Assembly: GCA_023382535.1 (NCBI GenBank)
Contig: JAHDWA010000013.1
Coordinates: 62,001 to 126,000 of the forward strand
Origin: Anaerolineae bacterium
GTDB lineage: Bacteria > Chloroflexota > Anaerolineae > 4572-78 > J111
DNA: 64,000 nt
Direction: 5' to 3'
Shown here: positions 52,879 to 61,915 of the stretch, piece by piece
Numbering within the stretch: the stretch's first letter is position 1
How the letters are laid out: every line of letters begins with the position of its first letter
Translations under genes and position numbers: made by a program
Notes under the pieces: generated by a model
Told to the model about the DNA's origin: nothing
Databases searched by the model: none
What the model saw: the letters and a program-made list of their open reading frames with translations, nothing else

Positions 52879-54096
52879 ATGGAACTCAATCTGGCTCGTT
52901 CGCCGCGCTTCGCGGTTTTTCGGAATCGCCCGCTAATAACCCTGATGCTGGGACATTTAACCGTAGACGCTTATATCGGTTTGCTGCCCATGCTTTACCC
53001 GCTGTTGATTGACCGGTTTGACCTGGACTTCAAAACGGTGGGACTGGTGTCGCTGGCTTATACCGGCGCCGCTTCTCTGGCCCAACCCTTTTTTGGATGG
53101 GTAGCAGATCGTTACGGGACCCGTTTCATTGGCCTGGCGCTCATCTGGACCGCTGTGCTTTTTGCCACTGTTGGTTTTGCCCCTTCTTTTCCGGTGCTCC
53201 TGGCGCTCACCGCTGCCGCCGGGATTGGTTCGGGCATGTACCACCCTTTGGGTGCGCTCAATGCCAGCGCGGTCATCGAGGACCGGCAGCGCAACACGGC
53301 GATGTCAATCTACGTGACCGGCGGGACTTTAGGCGTGGCGCTTGGTCCGCTGCTGGGGGCTTGGTTGTTCACCAGCTTTGGCAGCCACGGGACCGCCGTG
53401 ATGCTTCTGCCCGGTCTTATTATTGCTGGCTGGCTGCTCCTGGAGATGCGCCCTTTTGCCAGCCGGCCTCCAGCCGGGGTCAGGGGAGATCAGGTTCCAT
53501 CGGCTCCAGTGCCGCTTATCCCCCTCCTGGCCGTGATCGGGGTCATGATGTCGCGGGTCTGGACCATCCACAGCCTGGAAGCGTTTGTGCCCACCTGGTA
53601 CGCTTCACTCGGCTACTCCGAGTCTTTTTACGGCCCATTAGCGACCATCCTGGTCCTGGCCAGCGCCTTTGGCACGGTCGGCTCCGGTTCCCTGGCCGAC
53701 CGGTTTGGACGGCGCTCGGTTATCGTTGGCTCACTGGTGCTGACCATTCCCGCCCTGCTGCTTTTTGCCCAATTCACCGGCCCGATCGCCTTTGTCACGG
53801 CTATTCTAATCGGTTTTAGCGCGGCCTCGACCGGCCCGCTGATGCTGGTCATGGCCCAACAATTAATGGCTAAACGCGCCGGGGTGGCTTCAGGGTTGAT
53901 TCTGGGTGTTGGTTTTGTCACCGGCGCTATCGGTGTGCCGATTACGGGGGCCTTGGCCGATGCCTTTGGCTTTCAAGCGGCTATTCAGTTGCAGGTCATC
54001 CTGGTTACAGCAACCATTGCCCTGGCCTGGCTTTTACCCAGTGAAGCTTATCTGGAGAAACTGGCCCGGCAAAATTCAGCCTTTAACCAGACGTAG
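52879..54096 (+). CDS. MFS transporter, fosmidomycin-resistance-like
   Basis: A 405-residue 12-helix protein from the ATG at 52879, preceded by GAGGGGG. An opening with HLTVDAYIGLLPMLYPLL and the motif A segment FFGWVADRYGTRFIG (about 73-87) resemble the Fsr/fosmidomycin-efflux subgroup; a second motif A copy (GSLADRFGRRSVIV) opens the C-terminal half. Substrate unknown; within a sugar-acid region it might export or import an acid. Followed by a strong bidirectional terminator. Confidence 0.8.
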   Translation: MELNLARSPRFAVFRNRPLITLMLGHLTVDAYIGLLPMLYPLLIDRFDLDFKTVGLVSLAYTGAASLAQPFFGWVADRYGTRFIGLALIWTAVLFATVGFAPSFPVLLALTAAAGIGSGMYHPLGALNASAVIEDRQRNTAMSIYVTGGTLGVALGPLLGAWLFTSFGSHGTAVMLLPGLIIAGWLLLEMRPFASRPPAGVRGDQVPSAPVPLIPLLAVIGVMMSRVWTIHSLEAFVPTWYASLGYSESFYGPLATILVLASAFGTVGSGSLADRFGRRSVIVGSLVLTIPALLLFAQFTGPIAFVTAILIGFSAASTGPLMLVMAQQLMAKRAGVASGLILGVGFVTGAIGVPITGALADAFGFQAAIQLQVILVTATIALAWLLPSEAYLEKLARQNSAFNQT

Positions 54097-54114
54097 TTAA
54101 AGCAGTTAAGCAAC

Positions 54115-54148
54115 AAAACCGGGGAGTCACTGGTAACTCCCCGGTTTT
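54115..54148. terminator. Bidirectional intrinsic terminator
   Basis: A 13-bp perfect stem AAAACCGGGGAGT (54115-54127) / ACTCCCCGGTTTT (54136-54148), loop of 8. The T-tract (and A-tract on the other side) serves both the MFS gene (+) and the iolN-like gene (-), which converge here. Confidence 0.9.
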
Positions 54149-54166
54149 TGTTATACGGGCAAAAGT

Positions 54167-55303
54167 TTAGAATGTCGAGCGCTGCCCAATCATCGGCAGG
54201 GCGTAGACCGACTTCCAGCCGGGGCTTTGCGGCTCGCGCAGGAAGGGTTCCATTTCCTCGGCGGTGCGCAGGGTGATTTCCTCAACCGGCGGGACTTTGC
54301 CGGCCGGAAAGGCGTTCAGGATGTCGTCGTGCAGGAGGGTCAGGTAGCGCAGGATGGCCGCCAGCGGGCGCTTGGCTTTTTGAACAGTCGCATCGGCGGC
54401 GTTCCCAACCACGCCTTCCGGCGTTGCGGCGATTTCGATGGCAAAGTGGCCTTCGCCCTCGGACCAGCGGCTGGGCCGGCGGTAGGGGTCAACCGACTTG
54501 TCGAAGTGACCTTCCGGCAGATAGGATTTGCCCTGGGTATTGACGGCGTACTCCATATCCACCATGTCGGGGAAGAGGTACAGGCCGAGGGAGGTTTCGG
54601 CTTCGCAGGCGTGAACAAAGGTGGTGCCGTACTCCCCGCCGAATTTCTTCTCGCGGAAGAATTCGCGCACGGCCCGGTGCCAGTCAAGGACGCGGAAGAT
54701 GCCGGGCAGTTGGTAGCGTTTCTGGAGTTCCTGAACGGCCGATTCTAACATCCAGAGCTGGCCGTGGTTGTTGATGAGGATTTGCTTGCGCCAGCCATCG
54801 TTCCACAGACCCAGCATGGCGTCAATCAACATCTCGCGGGCAACGTCTTCACGGACGATGCAGGTGGCGGACATACCCATATGGTGGAAGGGGTGCGTGC
54901 CAAAGTTCAACGGCGGCAGTGACAGGGCACAGGGCGCGCCGCGCTTGGCGGTAAAGCGGCGCACACCCTCGATGATCTGGCTGACAAAGAGGGTGTCGGT
55001 GGCGGTGGGCAGGTGCAGGCCATGATTTTCGGTGCAACCGATGGGCAGGAAAATGACGTCGTTTTTGCGGCGCTCCTCGACCACTTTCCAGCGTACCGTC
55101 GTTTGGATGTAGGAGCCGGCTTTGCCCCACTCGACCGGAGCGGGCATGCCGTATTCGGCCAGAATTGCGTCAATCTCTGCGTCGCTGGCCTCCCAGATTT
55201 CCTTTTTCATGCGGCCAACGGCGTTATCTTCAAAAAACAAATCGGGCTGATTGGTCGCCAGCAGTCCTTCCGGTACCGCCGTTTTTCCATTTGTATTTGG
55301 CAT
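54167..55303 (-). CDS. iolN: Creatininase-family hydrolase, 3-dehydro-scyllo-inosose hydrolase (IolN)-like
   Basis: About 378 residues from the ATG at 55303, which has AAGGAG close upstream. The creatininase-fold metal site is visible as IGCTENHGLHLPTATDT (about 95-111), NNHGQ and ACEAETSLG. In the Thermotoga-type inositol pathway this family member, IolN, opens the ring of 3-dehydro-scyllo-inosose to 5-dehydro-L-gluconate. The next gene upstream encodes the IolM-like dehydrogenase and an IolO homologue lies 2 kb away, which supports the call. Creatininase itself is unlikely from context. Confidence 0.85.
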   Translation of the reverse strand: MPNTNGKTAVPEGLLATNQPDLFFEDNAVGRMKKEIWEASDAEIDAILAEYGMPAPVEWGKAGSYIQTTVRWKVVEERRKNDVIFLPIGCTENHGLHLPTATDTLFVSQIIEGVRRFTAKRGAPCALSLPPLNFGTHPFHHMGMSATCIVREDVAREMLIDAMLGLWNDGWRKQILINNHGQLWMLESAVQELQKRYQLPGIFRVLDWHRAVREFFREKKFGGEYGTTFVHACEAETSLGLYLFPDMVDMEYAVNTQGKSYLPEGHFDKSVDPYRRPSRWSEGEGHFAIEIAATPEGVVGNAADATVQKAKRPLAAILRYLTLLHDDILNAFPAGKVPPVEEITLRTAEEMEPFLREPQSPGWKSVYALPMIGQRSTF

Positions 55304-55340
55304 GGGTCTCTCCTTTTCTATCAAAATTAATTAAGTAATT

Positions 55341-55392
55341 GATACGTGATACGTGATGCGTAATTAGGTCTCACGCATCACGTATCACGCAT
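55341..55392. repeat. TACGTGAT-family hairpin between iolM and iolN
   Basis: Left ATACGTGATACGTGATGCGT (55342-55361) pairs with ACGCATCACGTATCACG (55373-55389) over at least 17 bp. Same family as 13544-13601. Confidence 0.85.
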
Positions 55393-55398
55393 TAGGTT

Positions 55399-56556
55399 TT
55401 AGTTGGGGAATACCATCACCTTGCCATCCGTGCGTTTGGTGCCCTGCTCAATAGCTTTCACCGCATCTTTGAGCGGGAAGCGGGCGGTAACCATCGGGCT
55501 GAGGTCCAGGCGGCCCGAAGCGACCATGCGGATGACGTTGGGGAAGTTCTCGTCGCCGGAGTGGCCCTGCGCCCCAAAGAACTGGGAGCGGCGAACCTGG
55601 AAGGTTTCCAGGTAGAGCGGCACATCCTGGGCGGCCCGGCCAATTTGCACGATTTTGGCATTGACAGCCAGGCTTTTGACCATTTCGGGCACGGCCAGGT
55701 GCGGCGCACCGGCGGCCTCGACGAAGAAGTTAAAGCCCTCACCCTTGCTCAATTCCAGCAGCGCCTCGTGAGCGCGAACCTCGCGCGGGTCGTAGACAAA
55801 ATCTGCCCCAATCTTTTTGGCCAGTTCACGGCGTTCCGGCATCACTTCAAAAGCGGCAATGATGCCTGCGCCGGCAGCTTTGGCCAGGCCGATAGCCGCC
55901 AGGCCAATCGGGCCAGCCCCAAAGATGGCCGCGTAGTGCCCCGGCTTAAAGCCGCCGGCCCGCGAGAACATGGCATTGTAGGAAACGCAGGTCGGCTCAG
56001 TCATCGCCGCCACTTCGTAGGCTTTCTTTTCGTCGCCAAAGCGCTCGGCAATGGCGTTGATCTTCCAGGCATATTTGGCCCCAATGGCCAGGTAGTTGGC
56101 AAAGCCGCCGTCGGTGGTGAAGCCGATTTCTTCCAGGTTGGAGCAGTGGTTGGGGAAGCCGTTGCGGCAGGGGGTGCAGTGGCCGCACCAGATCATCTCT
56201 TCCACGGTAACCATGTCGCCCACTTTCAGATCTTTGACTTCTTTGCCCACCTCAACCACTTTACCGGACAGTTCGTGGCCGGTGATGGCGGGGAATTTGG
56301 TCAGGCCGGGGTAAAGCATGTAGCCGTCGGAGTCGGTTTCATAGAAATGCAGGTCGGAACCACACACGCCGCAAGCCTTCACTTCCAGCAAAATTTGGTC
56401 GGGGGTAATTTTGGGGTCGGGCCGGTCGGTGACTTCCAGTTTGGGATAGCGCCAAATGCTGCTGCCGGTGATGGCTTTGCCGGTTTCTTCTTCCCAGTCC
56501 GAGACATGGTAGTCGGGCCGGGGACTCCAGGTAGCATTTAATAATAGACCTTTCAT
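55399..56556 (-). CDS. iolM: Zinc alcohol dehydrogenase, scyllo-inosose 3-dehydrogenase (IolM)-like
   Basis: A 385-residue medium-chain dehydrogenase. Catalytic zinc ligands lie in KACGVCGSDLHFYE and ITGHELSGKV; the structural zinc cysteines are in CGHCTPCRNGFPNHC (about 124-138); the NAD loop is FGAGPIGLAAIGLA (about 212). The extended N-terminus before the zinc site distinguishes it from simple polyol dehydrogenases. As IolM it would oxidise scyllo-inosose before ring opening by the IolN-like product encoded next. Preceded by GGAGG, a promoter and an operator. Confidence 0.83.
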   Translation of the reverse strand: MKGLLLNATWSPRPDYHVSDWEEETGKAITGSSIWRYPKLEVTDRPDPKITPDQILLEVKACGVCGSDLHFYETDSDGYMLYPGLTKFPAITGHELSGKVVEVGKEVKDLKVGDMVTVEEMIWCGHCTPCRNGFPNHCSNLEEIGFTTDGGFANYLAIGAKYAWKINAIAERFGDEKKAYEVAAMTEPTCVSYNAMFSRAGGFKPGHYAAIFGAGPIGLAAIGLAKAAGAGIIAAFEVMPERRELAKKIGADFVYDPREVRAHEALLELSKGEGFNFFVEAAGAPHLAVPEMVKSLAVNAKIVQIGRAAQDVPLYLETFQVRRSQFFGAQGHSGDENFPNVIRMVASGRLDLSPMVTARFPLKDAVKAIEQGTKRTDGKVMVFPN

Positions 56557-56600
56557 TGTTGAACCTCCATTGGTTAATAAAATAGTTGATTGGTTTCAAT

Positions 56601-56628
56601 TGGCTTACGCACACGTGTGCATAAGCCA
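56601..56628. promoter_or_regulatory. LacI-type operator candidate at the iolM promoter
   Basis: A 28-bp palindrome with 13 of 14 arm positions paired, centred on CACGTG: TGGCTTACGCACAC / GTGTGCATAAGCCA. It abuts the -10 element on its downstream side, where a repressor would block initiation. The LacI-family gene at the right edge of the window is a plausible binder. Confidence 0.65.
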
Positions 56629-56656
56629 GTATAACACAGGTCAATGGCTACGTCAA
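56628..56656 (-). promoter_or_regulatory. Promoter of iolM-iolN
   Basis: Minus strand TTGACG (56651-56656), 17-bp spacer, TATACT (56628-56633), about 72 bp before the ATG at 56556. Confidence 0.65.
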
Positions 56657-56715
56657 TATTCAAGTGAATGATTGTGGCTTAAATTATTTGGGCAATCCCT
56701 TTCCCGAACTGATCT

Positions 56716-56744
56716 GATCCTTCGGCTTCGCTAAGCCAAAGATC
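56716..56744. repeat. GATCCTTCGGCTT imperfect hairpin
   Basis: GATCCTTCGGCTTCGCTAAGCCAAAGATC folds with a 5-bp inner stem (GGCTT/AAGCC) and an outer GATC/GATC stem. Resembles the GAAGAATC-type repeat at 32290. Lies in the 56557-56822 gap, which otherwise holds only the iolM promoter and operator. Confidence 0.55.
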
Positions 56745-56822
56745 CTCTGGGGGCAGAACAGGGTTTAGAGACAAGATGAACGGATATGAGGACCAAACAC
56801 GATAGTCTTTGCCCGAACCAAG

Positions 56823-57848
56823 TTAGAGGCCCCCGCTCAACGGCAGGTCCACCGGCCTGGCTGCGGCATAGGATTGGGTGGCGGCCAGGGCAATTTCCAG
56901 GGCCGCCCGGGCATCGAAGCCACCCACGGCCGGGAGCCGGTCAGCCAGAACTCGCTCGACAAAATCCAGAGTTTGAGCCAGGTAGGCTTCGCCGAAGCGC
57001 TCCATGAGGTAAGGAACCATATCATGGCTGATACCCTGGCGATTCAAAAGCAGCAGGGGCGTTTGGCGATAGGTGCCGATTTGCAGACAACCGTCGGTCC
57101 CGAGAACTTCGGTGCGAATATCGTAGCCGTAGAAGGCGTTGCGGCTAACTTCGACGTTGCCCAGCGCTCCTCCCTGGAAAAGCATGTTGACCACGGCGTT
57201 GTCAATATCCCCCACCGCCTTAAGTTGAGGACAGGCCAGCAACCCTCCTTCGGTATAGACGCGCTTAACTTCAGCGCCCATGAGCCAGCGGCCCAGATCA
57301 AAATCGTGGATGGCCATATCCAGGATCAAGCCGCCGCTGACGTGCGGGTCGGCATAAGCCACGTCTGGACAGAAAGGGTCGCGCCCGATGGATTTGAAGG
57401 TAGTCGGCTGGCCCACGGCTCCAGCCTCGATCTGTTTTTTAGCGGCCACATAACCAGCGTCAAAGCGGCGCATAAAACCCGCCTGGAACATTACTCCTTT
57501 TTTCTCGATGGCAGCCAGCATGGCATCGGTATCGGCCAGGGTCAAGGCCACGGGTTTCTCACAGAAAATGGCTTTGCCTGCCTCTGCCGCGGCAATGACT
57601 ACCTCACGGTGGGTGCTGGTTGGGGAAATAACAAAAACAGCCTTGATCTCCTGATCGGCCAGAACATCACGGTAATCTGTAGACCAGGCTGCGATGCCGA
57701 ATTCGTCGGCAAAGGCCTGCACCCGTTCCTGCATAGCATCGGCCACGGCGATAATGCGAGCCTGAGTCACTCGGGTTGCCAAGTGACGTGCATAAACCTG
57801 GCCCATCCGTCCCAAGCCAATAACGCCGACGGGTAGCTTTGCCTTCAT
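56823..57848 (-). CDS. Gfo/Idh/MocA dehydrogenase, inositol 2-dehydrogenase-like (copy 2)
   Basis: A 341-residue NAD-dependent dehydrogenase. Rossmann loop VGVIGLGRMGQVYARHLA (about 7-24), the EKP motif in FCEKPVALTLADTD (about 95) and the substrate/catalytic segment GGLILDMAIHDFDLGRW (about 172-188) with its Asp/His pair are all typical of IolG. It is a clear paralogue of the gene at 61916-62935. One of the two probably oxidises myo-inositol and the other another inositol isomer. GAGGA precedes the ATG. Confidence 0.82.
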   Translation of the reverse strand: MKAKLPVGVIGLGRMGQVYARHLATRVTQARIIAVADAMQERVQAFADEFGIAAWSTDYRDVLADQEIKAVFVISPTSTHREVVIAAAEAGKAIFCEKPVALTLADTDAMLAAIEKKGVMFQAGFMRRFDAGYVAAKKQIEAGAVGQPTTFKSIGRDPFCPDVAYADPHVSGGLILDMAIHDFDLGRWLMGAEVKRVYTEGGLLACPQLKAVGDIDNAVVNMLFQGGALGNVEVSRNAFYGYDIRTEVLGTDGCLQIGTYRQTPLLLLNRQGISHDMVPYLMERFGEAYLAQTLDFVERVLADRLPAVGGFDARAALEIALAATQSYAAARPVDLPLSGGL

Positions 57849-57865
57849 AACAGTTTTCCTCTATA

Positions 57866-57935
57866 GATGATCGCCGACTGCTGACCGCCGACGACTGCGA
57901 CTGCCAGCGGTCTTCCGTCGGCGGTCACTCTAATC
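57866..57935. repeat. GACCGCCGAC-family hairpin
   Basis: TGACCGCCGAC (57882-57892) and GTCGGCGGTCA (57917-57927), an 11-bp perfect inverted repeat, with extra CGCCGACTGC and GACTGCGACTGCC units. Same family as 9933-9960 and part of 8587-8606. Confidence 0.8.
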
Positions 57936-58496
57936 ATAAATATCGCCATTAGGTTTCATTGCCCCGCGCATGTGAGCATTGGTCAAATTGGTCCCATCCA
58001 GGTTGGCCTCGAATAAGTTGGCCCCCCGCAGGTGCGCCCCTTCCAGATTGGCATTGGCCAGATTAGCACTCTTAAGGACCGCTTTGAGCAAGATAGCATC
58101 GCCCAAATTTGTCCGGGTCAGATTAGTTTCGGTCAGGTATGCTTCGCGCAGGTTAACTTCAAACAGGTTGGCTTCTTCAAAATTGGCATAATTGAGCCGG
58201 CCCTGGCGCAAGTTGGCTTTTAGCAGGTTGGCATGGCTCAGGTTGGCGTAACTCAGATCGGCCTCGCTCAGGTTGGCTCCGGACAAGTCGGCTCCGGTCA
58301 GGTTGGCCCCGGTCAGGTTGGCCCCGGTCAGGTTGGCCCCGGTCAGGTTAGCTTGACTCAGGTTAGCCTCAGTGAGATCAGCGCCGCTCAAATTGGCGCC
58401 TTTCAAATAAGCGCCGCTCAGGTCGCAGCCGGCCAGCCAGAGCGGCCGGGGCCGGTTAAGCAAATCATAAACTTGTGACGAGCTTAGTTCAGCCAT
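57930..58496 (-). CDS. Pentapeptide repeat protein
   Basis: A 188-residue protein. A roughly 20-residue leader is followed by about 30 tandem A-(D/N)-L-x-x pentapeptides (ANLTGANLTG-type), predicted to form a right-handed quadrilateral beta-helix. Its start lies 13 bp after the ABC ATPase stop and it precedes a dehydrogenase gene, so it is embedded in the inositol operon. Pentapeptide proteins can mimic DNA or serve as scaffolds; no role here is known. The DNA itself shows perfect 15-bp tandem repeats. Confidence 0.92.
   Translation of the reverse strand: MAELSSSQVYDLLNRPRPLWLAGCDLSGAYLKGANLSGADLTEANLSQANLTGANLTGANLTGANLTGADLSGANLSEADLSYANLSHANLLKANLRQGRLNYANFEEANLFEVNLREAYLTETNLTRTNLGDAILLKAVLKSANLANANLEGAHLRGANLFEANLDGTNLTNAHMRGAMKPNGDIYD
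58296..58340. repeat. 15-bp perfect tandem repeat in the pentapeptide gene
   Basis: Three identical copies of GGTCAGGTTGGCCCC, followed by a diverging fourth (58341 on). Each encodes one pentapeptide, so recent slippage has changed the repeat number. Confidence 0.9.
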
Positions 58497-58509
58497 GACT
58501 GTTTACCCC

Positions 58510-59400
58510 TCACTCTTCCAGGCCCTGGGAGAATACTTCTTCGCTTTCCTCCAGGGCTTGCGCCAGTTGCCGGTCGGCTTCACCCGCTTCTCCTCCTGCC
58601 ATCGCATCGGTGCGAGCGAATTCTGCCAGTTCGTGGCTCAAAGCATCCAGCTCATCGGCTCCAGACATCATCCTGACCATCTCTTCCCGCGCCAGCTCTG
58701 TTTTGGTAAAGGTCCCAAAGGTCCGGCCCCGTTTCAGGATGGTAAATCTATCGCCAACGGCATAGGCATGGTGAGGGTTGTGGGTAATCAGGATGACTCC
58801 CAAATTGCGCGCCCTGGCCTGGGCCACGTAACGCAGCACCACCCCGGCCTGTTTGACTCCCAGCGCAGCGGTTGGCTCGTCCAGAATTAACACCTTGGCC
58901 CCAAAGTAGACCGCCCGGGCAATCGCCACGCACTGGCGCTCACCGCCGGAGAGCGTGCCGACCGGCTGGGCCGGGTCGCGGATATCAATGCCCATCTTGC
59001 CCATTTCTTCCCGAGCCACGCGATCGGCGAAGCCAATATTAAAGCGCTTAAAAACGCCCCAACCTGTCGTTGGTTCTGAACCCAGAAAGAAGTTCCGGGA
59101 AATGCTCATCAAGGGGATCATGGCCAGGTCTTGATAAACGGTGGCAATGCCATGGTCCAGGGCGTCGCGGGGCGAGTTAAAGTGAACCTCTTTTCCTTCA
59201 ACAAAGTAGTGCCCTTCGTCGGGCAGGTGAACGCCGGCCAGCGTTTTGATCAGGGTAGATTTGCCCGCGCCGTTATCGCCCAGCAAACACATCACTTCGC
59301 CGGCATTGACCTCCATCGAAACATCCTGGAGCGCAATGACGCTGCCAAAATATTTGGAGATACTACGCATCTCAATCAGAGGTGAACTATTTTGACTCAT
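58510..59400 (-). CDS. Sugar ABC transporter ATP-binding protein (single domain, CUT2-type)
   Basis: A 296-residue cytoplasmic ATPase. Walker [15 protein letters not shown] (about 42-55), Q-loop VYQDLA, signature [15 protein letters not shown] (about 149-163), Walker [12 protein letters not shown] and switch ITHNP. It is a single domain, as in FrcA, rather than the doubled RbsA type. The start overlaps the permease stop by ATGA. A C-terminal acidic helix ([12 protein letters not shown]) follows the core. Energises import together with the two upstream genes. Confidence 0.93.
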   Translation of the reverse strand: MSQNSSPLIEMRSISKYFGSVIALQDVSMEVNAGEVMCLLGDNGAGKSTLIKTLAGVHLPDEGHYFVEGKEVHFNSPRDALDHGIATVYQDLAMIPLMSISRNFFLGSEPTTGWGVFKRFNIGFADRVAREEMGKMGIDIRDPAQPVGTLSGGERQCVAIARAVYFGAKVLILDEPTAALGVKQAGVVLRYVAQARARNLGVILITHNPHHAYAVGDRFTILKRGRTFGTFTKTELAREEMVRMMSGADELDALSHELAEFARTDAMAGGEAGEADRQLAQALEESEEVFSQGLEE

Positions 59401-60443
59401 TTTCTCGATGCCTCCGCCCGCTTCCTGATATAGTTGTTAATCAACACGGCGATGACCAGCATCGCCCCCATAAACACCTGGTACCAGTCGGAGTCAACTC
59501 CGGCAAAAACTATTCCCTGGCGGACCATGCCAAAAATAAGCGCCCCCAGTAAGGCGCCAATGACTGAACCGTAACCACCGGTGAGCAACGTGCCGCCAAT
59601 GACCGTAGCGATAATGGCCACAAACTCTTGCTGCGTCCCCCGCAAGACATCGGCTGATTTTACGTTGGCAATCTGGATGGTCGCCACCAACCAGGCTGCA
59701 AAGGCCGTCGTCATAAATAGACCAATCTTTAAGCGGTTGACCGGCACCCCGACATTGCGGGCCGCCAGGGCCGACCCGCCAATCCCAAAAATCCAGTTGC
59801 CAATTTGGGTCCGCATGAGAATCCAGGTAGCGATAACGGCTACGATAAACCACCAGACAATAGCGATATTAAAATTGGCTCTGCCGATGGGGATGTCGCT
59901 GGCAAAGAGGATTTTGAGCAGGTCGTAGCCGGCCACATCGTCAAGGCCGCCTACCTGGGTCCGGCCCGTAATGAGGCGGGTAAAGCCGATGGTCGCCCCC
60001 CGGACAATAAACAAGGCGCCCAGGGTGATAATAAAGGAGGGTAATTGAGTTTTTACAACCATGTAGCCATTCAGAAAACCGATGATCAGGGCCAAGACCA
60101 GGGCGACCAGCGCCGCCACGGGTAAGGGGATACCCAATTCGGTCCCCAGGATGGCGATAGTGACCCCAACCCCCCCAATCACCGAACCAACCGATAAGTC
60201 AAATTCTCCGCCAATCATCAGTAAGGCCACGGCGACCGCCAAAATACCGATTTGGGCCGAAACCTCCAGGTAGCTGGCCGTCCCTCTGAGACTGAGAAAA
60301 CCCGTAGGGGCGACAATAGCAAAGAATAACCAGACAATAACAGCTCCGGCAGCGGCGCCGAACTCCGGCCGGGTGAACAGGCGTTTCAGCAAGCCTGCTT
60401 CAACCAGGCGTTCATCTCTTTTAGTGGCTGTTGTCGTTGCCAT
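59397..60443 (-). CDS. Sugar ABC transporter permease (RbsC/FrcC-type)
   Basis: A 348-residue membrane protein with about 9-10 helices. The RbsC-type regions [15 protein letters not shown] (about 77-91) and [17 protein letters not shown] near the C-terminus are diagnostic for CUT2 permeases. It begins with a basic cytoplasmic tail. Homodimer expected. It is separated from the binding-protein gene by 198 bp holding two hairpins, a common way to lower permease expression relative to the binding protein. Confidence 0.93.
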   Translation of the reverse strand: MATTTATKRDERLVEAGLLKRLFTRPEFGAAAGAVIVWLFFAIVAPTGFLSLRGTASYLEVSAQIGILAVAVALLMIGGEFDLSVGSVIGGVGVTIAILGTELGIPLPVAALVALVLALIIGFLNGYMVVKTQLPSFIITLGALFIVRGATIGFTRLITGRTQVGGLDDVAGYDLLKILFASDIPIGRANFNIAIVWWFIVAVIATWILMRTQIGNWIFGIGGSALAARNVGVPVNRLKIGLFMTTAFAAWLVATIQIANVKSADVLRGTQQEFVAIIATVIGGTLLTGGYGSVIGALLGALIFGMVRQGIVFAGVDSDWYQVFMGAMLVIAVLINNYIRKRAEASRK

Positions 60444-60470
60444 TTTCCCTCCTTACGTAAATAGCTTGTT

Positions 60471-60524
60471 TGTAGTAGCGACTTCAGTCGCTTATAGGCT
60501 TGGACGACTGAAGTCGTCACTACA
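60471..60524. repeat. GTAGCGACTTCAGTCG hairpin
   Basis: TGTAGTAGCGACTTCAGTCG (60471-60490) pairs with CGACTGAAGTCGTCACTACA (60505-60524) over 18 of 20 positions, loop of 14. It is a long-armed interspersed-repeat-like hairpin between binding-protein and permease genes. Confidence 0.85.
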
Positions 60525-60600
60525 AATATTTTCATCCCCAGTGGCGTGCCACAGATCGTGAACACTCCTTGAAAACAGTAAAGGGTAGACAGGGGTGTAG

Positions 60601-60633
60601 AAAGGCCGGGGTCGAAGTTCAACCCCGGCCTTT
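60601..60633 (-). terminator. Terminator/attenuator after the binding-protein gene
   Basis: A 12-bp perfect stem AAAGGCCGGGGT / ACCCCGGCCTTT (60601-60612, 60622-60633), loop of 9, 8 bp after the stop. On the minus strand only TTTCTACACC follows, so termination is probably partial. Confidence 0.7.
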
Positions 60634-60641
60634 TGACGTAA

Positions 60642-61685
60642 TTAGCGGGTACCCGCCTTGGCCAATTCGATGACGCGCTCGGCCGTCTCCTGGGTCACAA
60701 AACCAGGGCCGGTCATAAGCACATCGTTGGCAATGGTGTTCAGGTTTTCGTTGTAGAGGGTCAGCAGCACGATGGGCAGGTAGCCCTGAATATACTGCTG
60801 TTGGTCAATGGCAAACAGCATGTTACCGTCGCGAACGGCTTCAAGGACTTCCGGGGAGAGGTCAAAGGTCGCCAGGGGGATCTCGCCCAACAGTCCTTCG
60901 GCTTCCAGGGCGGCCAGGGCCGGGGCAGAACCGGTCGGTCCCAGGGTCAGGATGCCGTCAACGTCGGGGTTCGCGGCGATAGCAGCGGCAACTCTTTCTT
61001 GGGATTCGGTCGGGTCGGCCAGATCAACGGCCAGCACCTCAACCGTGCCGCCAGCTTCTTCCATGGCCGCGGTGAAACCCTCGCAGCGCAGGTCAAGCGC
61101 CGCGTTACCAACTTCTTGGTTAACGCAGAGCGCATTGGTCACGCCAGCCTCGGCCATGCGTTCGCCGCCGCCAAAACCGGCTTCATATTCAGTCTGGCCA
61201 ACGTGGGTCAGAATCCCCAGTTCCTTGGCCACATCGCTGCCGGAGTTCATGGAGATGACCGGAATACCGGCGTCAATGGCCGCTGTGATCGAGTCGCCCA
61301 AAGCGTCGGCATCGGGAATGGAGACGACCAGCCCATCCGGTTCAGTAGCAACCGCGGCATCAATAAGCTGGGCCATGGCGACCATATCGAAGGTGCCGGG
61401 GGCCTGGTACTCGACGGTCACGCGCATATCCTTGGCCGCCTGATCCACCCCATTCTTGACCACCGACCAGAACGGGTCAGAGGCCTGGCCGTGGCTGACA
61501 ACCACGATGCGGATGTCGCGCATGTCCGCTGCCGCCCCTTCTTCCGCCATAGCTTCCTCGGTCGCTTCGGCAGTTGCATCCTGCTGCGGTGGGGCAGCCG
61601 AAACAGTGCCAGCCATAGCGCCCCATTGGGCTACTACAAGAGCAAAAAGGCTAAACAAGACCAACATCAGAAATACTTTTTTCAT
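60642..61685 (-). CDS. Sugar ABC transporter substrate-binding protein (inositol-type, CUT2)
   Basis: About 347 residues from the ATG at 61685, which has GGAGGAG upstream; the in-frame ATG at 61706 lies inside the leader. Signal peptide [19 protein letters not shown] with cleavage near TVSA-AP and no lipobox cysteine. An acidic alanine/glutamate linker (about 35-55) precedes a Peripla_BP_4-type fold with [18 protein letters not shown], a ribose-binding-protein-like opening. First gene of the importer. Substrate inferred as myo-inositol from the neighbouring iol genes, not from sequence. Confidence 0.88.
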   Translation of the reverse strand: MKKVFLMLVLFSLFALVVAQWGAMAGTVSAAPPQQDATAEATEEAMAEEGAAADMRDIRIVVVSHGQASDPFWSVVKNGVDQAAKDMRVTVEYQAPGTFDMVAMAQLIDAAVATEPDGLVVSIPDADALGDSITAAIDAGIPVISMNSGSDVAKELGILTHVGQTEYEAGFGGGERMAEAGVTNALCVNQEVGNAALDLRCEGFTAAMEEAGGTVEVLAVDLADPTESQERVAAAIAANPDVDGILTLGPTGSAPALAALEAEGLLGEIPLATFDLSPEVLEAVRDGNMLFAIDQQQYIQGYLPIVLLTLYNENLNTIANDVLMTGPGFVTQETAERVIELAKAGTR

Positions 61686-61872
61686 CGTTAAAAATCTCCT
61701 CCACATTAAAATTTGCTGATTGATTTTTATAGCTTACTTTGAGACTGCTCCAGTGTGGCTCAATTTGGAGATCTCTGCTACCAAAAATACACCGTCTAAA
61801 TCCAGATAGCAGTTTGGCTGGGGCGATCCCTCCTTTCAGATCGAGTTATTGAAAAACAGTCAACTTTAGCCA

Positions 61873-61895
61873 GCAGACATCTTTTCTATGTCTGC
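61873..61895. repeat. GCAGACAT / ATGTCTGC hairpin after iolG
   Basis: Eight-bp perfect stem (61873-61880 and 61888-61895), loop of 7, 20 bp after the dehydrogenase stop. No T-run follows on the minus strand, so a weak terminator at best. The rest of the 61707-61915 gap shows no gene. Confidence 0.5.
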
Positions 61896-61915
61896 CGACG
61901 GCCGCCACTGTTAAT

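Noticed and set aside
55561..56541. 326-codon open frame antisense to iolM
   Set aside because: Shadow of a GC-rich gene; His/Gly-rich product without domain signs, while the sense strand has complete zinc-dehydrogenase motifs.
56874..57836. 320-codon open frame antisense to the dehydrogenase
   Set aside because: Shadow frame of a gene with intact Gfo/Idh/MocA motifs.
58233..58478. CRISPR-like periodic repeats
   Set aside because: The 15-bp periodicity has no spacers and encodes pentapeptides in a long open frame.
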